Positions 41,127 through 48,121 of a stretch of 48,121 bases of DNA are shown piece after piece; within the stretch, counting starts at the first letter, position 1, and each line of letters opens with the position of its first letter. The DNA lies in the NCBI GenBank assembly GCA_002424545.1, contig DIKL01000044.1, positions 1 to 48,121 on the forward strand, in the 5' to 3' direction. The notes beneath the pieces are model-generated. The model was not told where the DNA came from. It saw only the letters and a list, made by a program, of their open reading frames with translations, and ran no database searches. The translations under genes were made by a program, and so were the position numbers. The DNA is from Syntrophaceae bacterium UBA5619 (GTDB lineage Bacteria; Desulfobacterota; Syntrophia; Syntrophales; UBA5619).

Positions 41127-42272
41127 TTAGAGGACGATTTTCTTCCCGTTGCGGTCCACCATGTCCGAATCCTTGTAGTAACCCATCTTCATGGACTTCA
41201 TGAACTCCCACTGGGACTTGAACGCCTTCATCGCCAGCGGGTCCTTCTTCGCCCAGGTCACCCAGAGCTCGGGGGCGAACTTCTGGAATTTCTCGATGTC
41301 CGAATCCTTCAGGCGGATGATTTCCACACCCTTGGCCAGATACTTGGGAATCGCCTCGAGGTCGGCCTTCTGGTTGCCCACGTAGTGGTCGATGGAGTGC
41401 CAGGCGACGGCAGCTTCGAGAAGAACCTGGAGGTGCTTGGGCAGCGCCTTCCATCTGTTCATGTTCACCTCGATGCTCATTAAGTCGCAGGGCTGGTGCA
41501 GACACGGGGTGGAGGGCGGGCCGATGATGATGTACTTGGCGATCTCGGCAAACCCCAGGTTGTAGTTGACGGCCCAGCCGACGAAGTCGGAGGCGTCGAT
41601 GACCCCCTTTTCCAGGGCCGGATAGACCTCGCCGCCCGGCAGCAGAACCGTGGAGACGCCGGCGGCGCGGTAGATGTCGGCGATGATCCCGCCCGGATAC
41701 CGGATCTTCTTGCCCTTGAAATCCTCAAACGAGCGGATCGGCACCTTGGAGTGGATCAGGTTGTCGTCATGCTGGATCGGTCCGAGGTACATCATGTTGT
41801 GCTTGCCGTATGCCTCGCGGGCGATCTCCTTCCCGCCCAGGGCGCCATACCAAGTGTCCCACTGGTCGGGGCGGTCCATCGCAAACGGGTAGGAGGAGAG
41901 GAAGGTGCACGCGGGAACCTTCCCGGGCCAGTAGACGTCGAAGCTGTGGTAGGCATCGAAGACGCCGGCTTTCACCGCGTCGAACATCTCGAAGGTCCCG
42001 ACGATCGCGCCGGCGGGCAGACCTTCGATCGTCAGCTTGCCCTCGGTCATCTCACCGACCTTCTTGCAGAAATTCTGGAACAGGGTGTACCCGACCGTCC
42101 CGGCGTCCCAGCAGGTCTGCATTTTCCACTTGATCGGCGCCGCCGCCGAAAGCTTCATCACGCCGGGGAAGCCCATGACGCCCGCGGCACCGCCGGCTAC
42201 CACGGCCGCCTTCTTCAGGAAATTACGACGCGATCCCTTCACTTCCTTGTCCTGCTTCACTTTCTTGGTCAT
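41127..42272 (-). CDS. dctP: TRAP transporter periplasmic binding protein (DctP type), system 2
   Basis: This is the solute-binding protein of TRAP system 2, 381 residues from ATG 42272, which has AGGAGG upstream (a frame to 42299 is less likely). The N-terminus is a twin-arginine-type signal: SRRNFLKKAAVVAGG. The mature protein has KWKMQTCWDAGTVG, MTEGKLTIEGLPAGAIVG, the GKKIRYPGG segment at the usual carboxylate-binding arginine, and LLPGGEVYPALEKGVIDASDF. This layout is like TRAP binding proteins for 2-oxo or 2-hydroxy acids, but the substrate is not fixed by sequence. It lies 221 bases after the GlcF-like gene, with no clear terminator between. Confidence 0.92.
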   Translation of the reverse strand: MTKKVKQDKEVKGSRRNFLKKAAVVAGGAAGVMGFPGVMKLSAAAPIKWKMQTCWDAGTVGYTLFQNFCKKVGEMTEGKLTIEGLPAGAIVGTFEMFDAVKAGVFDAYHSFDVYWPGKVPACTFLSSYPFAMDRPDQWDTWYGALGGKEIAREAYGKHNMMYLGPIQHDDNLIHSKVPIRSFEDFKGKKIRYPGGIIADIYRAAGVSTVLLPGGEVYPALEKGVIDASDFVGWAVNYNLGFAEIAKYIIIGPPSTPCLHQPCDLMSIEVNMNRWKALPKHLQVLLEAAVAWHSIDHYVGNQKADLEAIPKYLAKGVEIIRLKDSDIEKFQKFAPELWVTWAKKDPLAMKAFKSQWEFMKSMKMGYYKDSDMVDRNGKKIVL

Positions 42273-42493
42273 AAATCCTCCTTCTTGATTTCGGGTCAAA
42301 CAAACGACCCATGATGATCGTCACCGGACGATCGGCCAAACGACAGAAAACCAGTCCGTTACCCGCTTCGAAACACCCTTCGTCTTTCGGAATCTTCGCC
42401 TTCCCCTATCACTCTTCCTGCGCGACTGTCAAGAACAGATGGCCGGTTTTTCCACTTTTTCCCCGCCATGACCCGCGCACATCAGGTTCCCGG

Positions 42494-43786
42494 CTAACGG
42501 TTCAGCGCCATCTGGAGAAGCTGGACAGGATGCATCGTCCGGACGCCGCCTGCCGGATCCAGGTGATTGGAAATCGTGACGTTGCACCCCGGACAGCAGG
42601 TCGCCACCACCTGGGCCTTGGTGGCGCCGATGTTGTCGATCTTGCGTTTGGTGATCTTCGCCGAGGTCTCCGCATGCTCTACCTGGAAGGAGCCGCCGCC
42701 GCCGCAGCAGTCGATGGCGCCGGGCATCTCGACATATTCCACACCGGGAATCGATTTGAGGATATTCCTCGGCTGGGCGGTAACCTTCATCCCTTTCGCC
42801 ATGTGGCACGGGTCGTGATAGGTCACCCGGATCTTCTTCCCGCTTTCGCCCATTTTGGGAAGCCAATCCTTGTGGGCTTCGATGAATACCGTAACTTCCA
42901 TCGTCTTGGAGGAAAGCAGCTCGGCCGCCTTGATCTCCTCGTCCGTCACCTTCTCGCCGAGCTCACGCAGATCTTTGAGCAGGTGGGGATACTCGTTCTT
43001 CAACGCGGCGCCGCAGGTTGCACAGTCCACCAAAACGGCATCCACATCACCGCGTGCGAACAGCTTCAGGGTCTCTTTGATGATGGACACCGAGGTCTCC
43101 CGGTCTCCGGACAGAAAGATCGGCAGGCCGCAACATCCCTGGTCCTTGGGAACGATGATCTCGACGCCCATCTTGGAAAGCACGTCGACCACCGCATTGC
43201 CGATGTCGCCGAAAACGAAGTTCGTCGCGCAACCATGGAAATAGAGAACCTTCGCTTTGGCCTTCCCCGATTTGGGGGCCACGACCTCCGGAACCGTTTC
43301 CGAAAAGGCCTTCTTGTTGAACGGCGGAATGCGATCCACCGAAAGCGCGCCCGCCTTGATCTTGGACTCGATCCAGGGGCCGCTGAAGTTCCGGCGGGCC
43401 CATCCCCCCAGCGCGGCGGATTTCGACATCAGCCACTTGTTGGCCAGGATCTGGAACATGATCTTTTTGCGCCAATCGATTCCATATTTCTGTTTTGCCC
43501 GCCAGCGTACGCCGGAGAACAGATGATCTCCGTGGACGCCGCTCGGGCAGTTGGCGACGCAGGAGCCGCAGAGCAGGCAGGTGGAGAAGAAGGCCTCCTT
43601 CACCTCCTCGCTCAAATCCAGCTTCCCCTCCACAAGTGAACGGGAGAGTTGGACCTTGCCGCGGGGACTGGCCACCTCCAGAAGCTCCTCTTTGTAAACC
43701 GGACAGTGCGCCAGGCAGAGACCGCACCGGATGCAATGATAGATGTTTTCCCCCGTATTTTGACTGAGCAATGTTTTGTCTTCCAT
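42494..43786 (-). CDS. glcF: GlcF-like Fe-S oxidoreductase subunit
   Basis: This is a 430-residue iron-sulfur protein of the GlcF/LldE-like group. Two 4Fe-4S motifs lie near the N-terminus (CIRCGLCLAHCP and CLLCGSCVANCP). Two cysteine-rich CCG domains follow (HGCATNF with DQGCCGLP; HDPCHMAKG with IDCCGGGGSF). It takes electrons from the flavoprotein subunits and passes them to a quinone or other carrier. ATG 43786 is preceded by AGGGATAGG; the open frame to 43921 is out of place. It follows the GlcE-like gene by 32 bases, so the three genes make one enzyme, probably a glycolate or D-lactate type dehydrogenase. Confidence 0.88.
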   Translation of the reverse strand: MEDKTLLSQNTGENIYHCIRCGLCLAHCPVYKEELLEVASPRGKVQLSRSLVEGKLDLSEEVKEAFFSTCLLCGSCVANCPSGVHGDHLFSGVRWRAKQKYGIDWRKKIMFQILANKWLMSKSAALGGWARRNFSGPWIESKIKAGALSVDRIPPFNKKAFSETVPEVVAPKSGKAKAKVLYFHGCATNFVFGDIGNAVVDVLSKMGVEIIVPKDQGCCGLPIFLSGDRETSVSIIKETLKLFARGDVDAVLVDCATCGAALKNEYPHLLKDLRELGEKVTDEEIKAAELLSSKTMEVTVFIEAHKDWLPKMGESGKKIRVTYHDPCHMAKGMKVTAQPRNILKSIPGVEYVEMPGAIDCCGGGGSFQVEHAETSAKITKRKIDNIGATKAQVVATCCPGCNVTISNHLDPAGGVRTMHPVQLLQMALNR

Positions 43787-43818
43787 ATCGAACCTATCCC
43801 TCTCTTTCCTAAGCGCTC

Positions 43819-45183
43819 TCAGACCCCGCCTACATAACGACCCGCGTTCAGGATGCCGGCCGGATCCAGCTTCTCTTTCAGGCGGCGGACAACAACGACG
43901 TCGCTGCGGGTCTGGCCCCACACGTTCACCTTCTCCTTGATCGTCTTCGGAGCCCGCTCAACGATGAGGTTGCCTCCGTTCTTCACCGCTTCGGCGGTCA
44001 GTTTGCCGATCATGGCGGCCACGGCCGCCGTTTTGGCGCCCGGGTTGTCCCCCAGCGGAAACACCGCATGGAGAATACCGTTGCCGGCTCGGCAGAACAG
44101 CGCGCCGTCCAACGCGTTCTCCTTGAGGCCCGCCTCAAAGGCTTGCATCATCTCGGTGACCTGGGAGAGCGCGAAATTGGCCTTCAGAGAAACGATATTG
44201 GAACCGGTTTCGGCCATCCGATCGGCAATATCCCGATAGGCAACCCAGAAGTCCCGATGCGCCTCAGCCGTCAGCACAACCGCATCGGAAGCGCCCTGCT
44301 GGCGTCCCATCTCGCTCAGATCTTTTTTCAGCCGCGCGACGGCCTCCTCAATCCCATCCAGCGCGATGGCGGCGATGTATTTTCCCTTCAACGCGGCGGT
44401 CGCCTTCAAATGAGACGCCATTGCGGCGTTGATGAGTTCCAGCGACGCCGGGTAATACTTGGAGTGGAGGAGCTTGCGGAGGAAGCCGGCGGCCTCCTGC
44501 AGGCCGTTGAAGGGAAACAGCAGCGTCGCCTCCGCGTCGGGCCGGGGGGTGATCCGGAAGGTAATCTCGCAGATGATCCCGACGGACCCCATCGAGCCGA
44601 TCATCAATTTGGTCATGTCGTAGCCGGCGACATTCTTCACCGCTTTTCCGCCCGAAACGACGATGTCCCCGTTGGGGAAAACGGCCTTCATCCCGAGAAT
44701 GAAATCGCGGCAGGCTCCGTAGAGGAAACGCTTCGAACCGCTGTCGTTCGTCGCCACAATCCCGCCGACCGTCGCCCCCTGGACATGCTGCGGATCCAGC
44801 GGAATGAAGTAACCCCGACCCTCGCCCGCCAGCTTCGCCTGAACTTCCGCCAGCGTCACGCCGCATTCCACGCCCACGGTGAGGTTGGCGATGTCGTAAT
44901 CGTTGTACCGGTTCATCCTTTTGGTGGGAAGGAGGATATCCAGTTTCTTCGGAATCCCGCCCTGGCCCATTTTCGTGCCGCCGCCCATCGGGATGACGGC
45001 CAGTTTCTCGGCGCAGGCATAGGCGACGACCTTCGATGTTTCTTCCATCGTTCCCGGCGATACCATTACCCGAGGGACCAGACCATCCACCGCAAGGGCC
45101 TTCAGCTTTTCCGGATCTTCCATCACATTGGCCTCGCCGACGATCTCCTTCAGTTTCGAAGCCAATTTATTATTGTCGGACAT
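43819..45183 (-). CDS. glcE: FAD-linked 2-hydroxyacid oxidase subunit (GlcD/GlcE type), second copy
   Basis: This is a 454-residue flavoprotein of the FAD-binding type 4 (VAO) family. The FAD domain shows VIPMGGGTKMGQGG, LDPQHVQGATVGGIVATNDSG, GGKAVKNVAGYDMTKLMIGS and GSVGIICEITFRI. The C-terminus ends with KLDPAGILNAGRYVGG. It is longer than classical GlcE (about 350 residues) and like a full GlcD, so the enzyme may have two GlcD-like flavin subunits. Oxidation of glycolate, lactate or a related acid is expected. AAGGAG precedes the ATG. It lies 21 bases after the first copy. Confidence 0.88.
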   Translation of the reverse strand: MSDNNKLASKLKEIVGEANVMEDPEKLKALAVDGLVPRVMVSPGTMEETSKVVAYACAEKLAVIPMGGGTKMGQGGIPKKLDILLPTKRMNRYNDYDIANLTVGVECGVTLAEVQAKLAGEGRGYFIPLDPQHVQGATVGGIVATNDSGSKRFLYGACRDFILGMKAVFPNGDIVVSGGKAVKNVAGYDMTKLMIGSMGSVGIICEITFRITPRPDAEATLLFPFNGLQEAAGFLRKLLHSKYYPASLELINAAMASHLKATAALKGKYIAAIALDGIEEAVARLKKDLSEMGRQQGASDAVVLTAEAHRDFWVAYRDIADRMAETGSNIVSLKANFALSQVTEMMQAFEAGLKENALDGALFCRAGNGILHAVFPLGDNPGAKTAAVAAMIGKLTAEAVKNGGNLIVERAPKTIKEKVNVWGQTRSDVVVVRRLKEKLDPAGILNAGRYVGGV

Positions 45184-45204
45184 AGGGTTTTCTCCTTTCC
45201 TCGA

Positions 45205-46593
45205 TCAAGCCGCCTTTTCGGCCGGAAGCAGCTTTCCGGGGTTGTAAACGCTCTCTGGGTCAAATGCCTTTTTCACATTCCGCATCGCGTCAATATCCAT
45301 GCCGCTGAAGATCAAGGGCATTCCCTTGAGCTTCTCGACCCCGATCCCGTGCTCGCCGCTGATCGTCCCGCCCATCTTGGCGCAGAGCTCCATGATCTCG
45401 AAGGCGGCTTTGTGCACCCGGTCCAGCTCATCCTTATCCCTTTCATCGAACAGAATCAGCGGATGGAGATTTCCGTCGCCCGCGTGGAACACATTCGCGA
45501 TCGGGAGGTTGTATTTCTTGCCGATCTCGACCACCTGCGCCAGCGCCTCGGGAAGCCTGGTCCGCGGAACGGTCGGGTCGTTGACGAGGTAATTGGGACG
45601 CAACCGTCCGACCGCCCCGAAGGCGCCCTTCCGTCCCGCCCAGATCTTTTCCCGTTCGGCCTCGTTTTTGGCCACGCGGACCTCGCGGACCTTGTTCTGC
45701 TTGCAGATGGCGACCACCTGATCGGTCAGCCGGTCCATGCCGTCCTGCAGGCCGTCCAGTTCAATCAGCAGAATGGAAGCGGCGTCCTCCGGAAATCCGA
45801 CATGGTAGGCCGCCTCGACCGCCTTGATCGTCAGGTTGTCCATCATCTCCAGCGTCGTGGGGATCATTCCGGCCTTGACGATGTCGCTGACCGTGTTGGC
45901 GCCGTCGGCGATCGTGTCGTAGATGGCCAGCATCGTCTTGACCGCTTCGGTCTTCGGCATCATCCGGAGAACGAGCTTCGTGACCATTCCGAGCGTCCCT
46001 TCCGAACCGACCAACAGGCCGGGCAGATCGAATCCGGGATTGTCGAGGGACTTGCCGCCGATTTCGATCACCTCGCCGTCATACAGGACGACCTCCGCCC
46101 CGAGGACATGGTTGCTCGTCACGCCATACTTAAAGCAGTGCGCACCGCCCGCGTTCTCTCCGAGGTTTCCGGCGATCGTCGTCGCCTTTTCACTGGAGGG
46201 GTCCGGATGATAGAGATAACCGTATTTTGCAATCGCCCCCTTGATGTCGAGCGTGATCGCCCCCGGTTCGACCACGACACGCTGGTTTTCCACGTCGATT
46301 TCCAGAATCCGGTTCATCCGGGTGAAGAGCAGCGCGATACCGCCCTCGGTGGGGGAACTGCCGCCGCTCAGATTCGTCCCGGCGCCGCGGGCAACGACCG
46401 GAATCTTGTTCTCGCGGGCATACTTTACCACCCGGGAGACCTCCTCCGTGGAGGAGGGCATCACGATGCAGTCCGGCCTTCCGCGGTTGAGGGAGGCGTC
46501 GTAGCCGTAAAGCTGGATTTCCATCTCCGAGGACATCACATCCTCTTTGCCGACGATCTTCCCCAGCTCCTGAATCATCTTTTCCCGTTCCAT
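45205..46593 (-). CDS. glcD: FAD-linked 2-hydroxyacid oxidase subunit (GlcD type)
   Basis: This is a 462-residue flavoprotein, the likely main catalytic subunit. It has the FAD motifs VVARGAGTNLSGGSSPTEGG, GNLGENAGGAHCFKYGVTSN, LVGSEGTLGMVTKLVLR and the C-terminal catalytic region NVFHAGDGNLHPLILFD and GTISGEHGIGVEKL, all typical of GlcD and D-lactate dehydrogenases. AAAGGAG lies before the ATG. The gene begins a new transcript after the terminator at 46659-46694. Its product with the next two genes would oxidise a 2-hydroxyacid and pass electrons on. Glycolate is favoured here by the CitE-like gene upstream, but D-lactate cannot be excluded. Confidence 0.9.
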   Translation of the reverse strand: MEREKMIQELGKIVGKEDVMSSEMEIQLYGYDASLNRGRPDCIVMPSSTEEVSRVVKYARENKIPVVARGAGTNLSGGSSPTEGGIALLFTRMNRILEIDVENQRVVVEPGAITLDIKGAIAKYGYLYHPDPSSEKATTIAGNLGENAGGAHCFKYGVTSNHVLGAEVVLYDGEVIEIGGKSLDNPGFDLPGLLVGSEGTLGMVTKLVLRMMPKTEAVKTMLAIYDTIADGANTVSDIVKAGMIPTTLEMMDNLTIKAVEAAYHVGFPEDAASILLIELDGLQDGMDRLTDQVVAICKQNKVREVRVAKNEAEREKIWAGRKGAFGAVGRLRPNYLVNDPTVPRTRLPEALAQVVEIGKKYNLPIANVFHAGDGNLHPLILFDERDKDELDRVHKAAFEIMELCAKMGGTISGEHGIGVEKLKGMPLIFSGMDIDAMRNVKKAFDPESVYNPGKLLPAEKAA

Positions 46594-46658
46594 AAGGTAC
46601 TCCTTTCAACACGACCGGCGGGCTGGGAAAGCCAACCGGATTCTCCATTCAAAAACAA

Positions 46659-46694
46659 GGCGAAGCAGACCCGGGATCCCGGGTCCGCTTCGCC
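46659..46694 (-). terminator. Strong terminator between the CitE-like gene and glcD
   Basis: A near-perfect palindrome: GGCGAAGC and GACCCGGG pair with CCCGGGTC and GCTTCGCC, with one mismatch and a small centre. On the minus strand it is followed by TTGTTTTTG, a U-rich run. The other 140 bases of this gap (46695-46833) show no gene. Confidence 0.75.
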
Positions 46695-46833
46695 AATTTT
46701 GAGCTCAGAGGTTCATTTCAATCATCATGAATCTGAATTTCCAAAAATTGTACAGGGCATTCGCGCCCCGCTCCGGAACGACAAACCGAATGTCAAAACC
46801 GGCCTTCGGTTTGCCGGACCGGAAGTTACATCG

Positions 46834-47730
46834 TTATTTCTTCTTTCGGAGGGCCTCCATATCAGCGATCTCCTTCATGGTCGCCAGGATCTGCCGGGCA
46901 TTATCATAGACCGGCGTATCGACCATCTTTCCCTTGTAGGAAACGGCCGCGGCGCCCTTTGCGATCCCCTCTTCCTCGAAGATCTTCACGACGCCCGTGG
47001 CCCACTCGACATCATCCGCGGACGGCATGTAGAGTTTATGGGAGGGTTCGATCTGGCTCGGATGGATCAGCATTCTGCCCTCATAGCCCATCTGGCGGCC
47101 TTCCATGACGCTCTTCTCGAAGGCCTCGACGTTCTTGAAATCGACGAACGGGCAGTCGATGGCGACACAGCCGGCGGCGCGGGCGGCCACGGCGGTGTAG
47201 AAACGTCCGTAGGTCTGCTCCACGGCTTCGGAGGTCAACTTCACCCGCATGTCCTTGCAGTAATCGACCGCGCCGAAGATCAGCGAATTGACGCGCTTGC
47301 TGGCGGTCGCGGAGGCATAGGCGTTGATCATTCCCTTGGCCGTTTCGATCAGCAGCTGAATGGCGATGCTGCCCACCTGAAGACCCCTTCTGCGCTCCAG
47401 TTCCTCGAGTTTCCAGTCGAGCCTTCTGACATTGTCCGCTTCGCCGGTCTTGGCCAGACAGACACCGGAAAGGCCTTCATGGACGATCGCTTCGAGGTCG
47501 TCGTTCGTCATCAGGGTTTCCCAGTTGTTGATCCGGGAGTAGACCTTCGAACCGCCGGTCCCGGCATATTTCAGATTTTCGCGGACGCACTCCCGGGCCC
47601 TCACCTTTTCGGCGGGGGGAACGGAGTCCTCCAAATCCAAGGTAATGATGTCCGCCGGAAATTCGGGCGCCTTGCCGACCATCTTTTCGTTGTTCCCCGG
47701 TACGTAAAATACGGATCTCATGACTGCCAT
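46834..47730 (-). CDS. CitE/HpcH-type CoA lyase (possible malyl-CoA lyase)
   Basis: This is a 298-residue HpcH/HpaI aldolase-citrate lyase family protein. Conserved parts are SVFYVPGNNEKMVGKAP, the acidic DLEDSVPPAEK, VYSRINNW with its substrate-binding arginine, LLIETAKGMINAYA carrying the metal-binding glutamate, FGAVDYCKDM and LIHPSQIEP. Members split or join malyl-CoA, methylmalyl-CoA or citryl-CoA. The neighbouring SucD-like gene and the glycolate-oxidase-like genes favour malyl-CoA lyase (malyl-CoA to and from acetyl-CoA and glyoxylate). AAGGAG precedes the ATG. Substrate is inferred from context only; citryl-CoA remains possible. Confidence 0.82.
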   Translation of the reverse strand: MAVMRSVFYVPGNNEKMVGKAPEFPADIITLDLEDSVPPAEKVRARECVRENLKYAGTGGSKVYSRINNWETLMTNDDLEAIVHEGLSGVCLAKTGEADNVRRLDWKLEELERRRGLQVGSIAIQLLIETAKGMINAYASATASKRVNSLIFGAVDYCKDMRVKLTSEAVEQTYGRFYTAVAARAAGCVAIDCPFVDFKNVEAFEKSVMEGRQMGYEGRMLIHPSQIEPSHKLYMPSADDVEWATGVVKIFEEEGIAKGAAAVSYKGKMVDTPVYDNARQILATMKEIADMEALRKKK

Positions 47731-47752
47731 AATCTCTTTCTCCTTTCAGGTT

Positions 47753-47776
47753 GGTGACGGATCTCCATCCGTCGCC
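47753..47776 (-). promoter_or_regulatory. Hairpin between the SucD-like and CitE-like genes
   Basis: GGTGACGGAT (47753-47762) pairs with ATCCGTCGCC (47767-47776) with one wobble pair and a four-base loop. No U run follows on the minus strand. It may adjust relative expression or stabilise the sucD message. Confidence 0.35.
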
Positions 47777-47781
47777 TTGGT

Positions 47782-48121
47782 TTATTTTACCCTCAGTTTG
47801 CCCTGCTGCTTGAACTCCCGAAGCTTCCCGGGAATTTCGTTGGGGTTGTCCACCACGATGATGCCCGCTTCCCTCAGTCTTGTGATTTTGTCTTGCGTGG
47901 AGCCGCTGCCGCGTTCGACGATCGCGCTGGCGTGGGAGAACTTCATTCCCGCGGGAGCCCAGGCGCCGGACACGTAGATGATAATCGGTTTGGTAAATTT
48001 TCCGGACTTGACCAGTTGCGCGGCTTCTTCCTCATGCGAACCGCCCATCTCGCCGAAGATGGCCATCACGTCCGTATCGGGATCTTCCTGAAACAGCGGG
48101 AGGACGTCCGAAAAGGACATG
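47782..48121 (-). CDS. Acyl-CoA ligase (ADP-forming) alpha subunit, SucD type, cut by the window edge
   Basis: Only the last 113 or so codons are inside the window; the gene runs past the right edge, and the ATG at 48120 is internal. The segment matches the C-terminal half of SucD-like alpha subunits: FQEDPDTDVMAIFGEMGGSHEEEAAQL, then a KPIIIYVSGAWAP block, and KFSHASAIVERGSG, where the histidine stands at the place of the phosphorylated active-site histidine of succinyl-CoA synthetase. Succinyl-CoA, malyl-CoA (MtkB-type) or another acid may be the substrate. The CitE-like gene 51 bases downstream fits a malate-CoA ligase, inferred from context. A beta subunit would be expected just outside the window. 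Confidence 0.8.
   Translation of the reverse strand, partial: MSFSDVLPLFQEDPDTDVMAIFGEMGGSHEEEAAQLVKSGKFTKPIIIYVSGAWAPAGMKFSHASAIVERGSGSTQDKITRLREAGIIVVDNPNEIPGKLREFKQQGKLRVK

Noticed and set aside
44068..47757. Very long open frame on the plus strand opposite glcE, glcD and the CitE-like gene
   Set aside because: It is antisense to three well-supported genes, is rich in Arg/His/Asp low-complexity sequence, matches no family and is explained by the codon bias of GC-rich genes.

Overview
The window is moderately GC-rich DNA with tightly packed, overlapping operons. It reads as a strictly anaerobic bacterium, most likely of the Syntrophobacterota/Desulfobacterota (old Deltaproteobacteria). The inference rests on two TRAP transporters with twin-arginine-type binding proteins, corrinoid methyltransferases with a ferredoxin-ASKHA activator (RACo type), a folate C1 branch (fhs, folD, metF, acsE-like) and a GlcD/GlcF-type oxidase beside a CitE-like lyase and a SucD-like CoA ligase. 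No rRNA, tRNA, CRISPR array, insertion sequence or replication origin was recognised.

Region 1 (about 0.36-4.7 kb, plus strand) holds a MoxR ATPase, a DUF58 protein, a membrane protein with a DUF4129-like tail, and pgpA. Region 2 (4.7-13.0 kb, minus strand) is a defence and conflict island. A type III-like restriction-modification pair (mod, res) has a DUF433/DUF5615 toxin-antitoxin-like pair wedged between its two genes with overlapping ends. A secreted barnase-type RNase with its barstar inhibitor follows downstream, and a small HExxH protein lies upstream. A strong sigma70-like promoter precedes mod. Region 3 (13.3-18.1 kb, plus) holds a DinG-like helicase, mobA and an OFA-type MFS transporter, closed by a long hairpin.

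Region 4 (18.1-22.6 kb) holds an NtrC-type response regulator and a histidine kinase without a visible sensor domain, divergent from the RACo-like activator of corrinoid proteins.

Region 5 (22.6 kb to the right edge) carries only minus-strand genes, 22 in all. Read in the direction of transcription it encodes a SucD-like CoA ligase (cut by the edge), a CitE/malyl-CoA lyase-like protein, two GlcD-type flavoproteins, a GlcF-like Fe-S protein, TRAP transporter 2, two small membrane proteins, an AcsE-like methyltransferase paralogue, formyl-THF ligase, FolD, MetF, a second AcsE-like protein, a UroD-corrinoid fusion, TRAP transporter 1, another UroD-corrinoid fusion, a zinc-type MtaA/UroD protein, a free corrinoid protein and a DUF1638 protein.

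The simplest reading is that TRAP 1 imports a methylated (for example methoxylated) compound. The UroD-corrinoid proteins strip its methyl group, RACo keeps the cobalt reduced, and the AcsE-like proteins pass the methyl to tetrahydrofolate. MetF, FolD and Fhs then interconvert it with formate. The GlcDEF-like genes with the CitE- and SucD-like genes look like a 2-hydroxyacid route, possibly glycolate to glyoxylate to malyl-CoA to malate with ATP formation. Their adjacency raises the hypothesis that one substrate yields both a methyl group and a glycolate-like acid, methoxyacetate being the simplest example. That link is inference.
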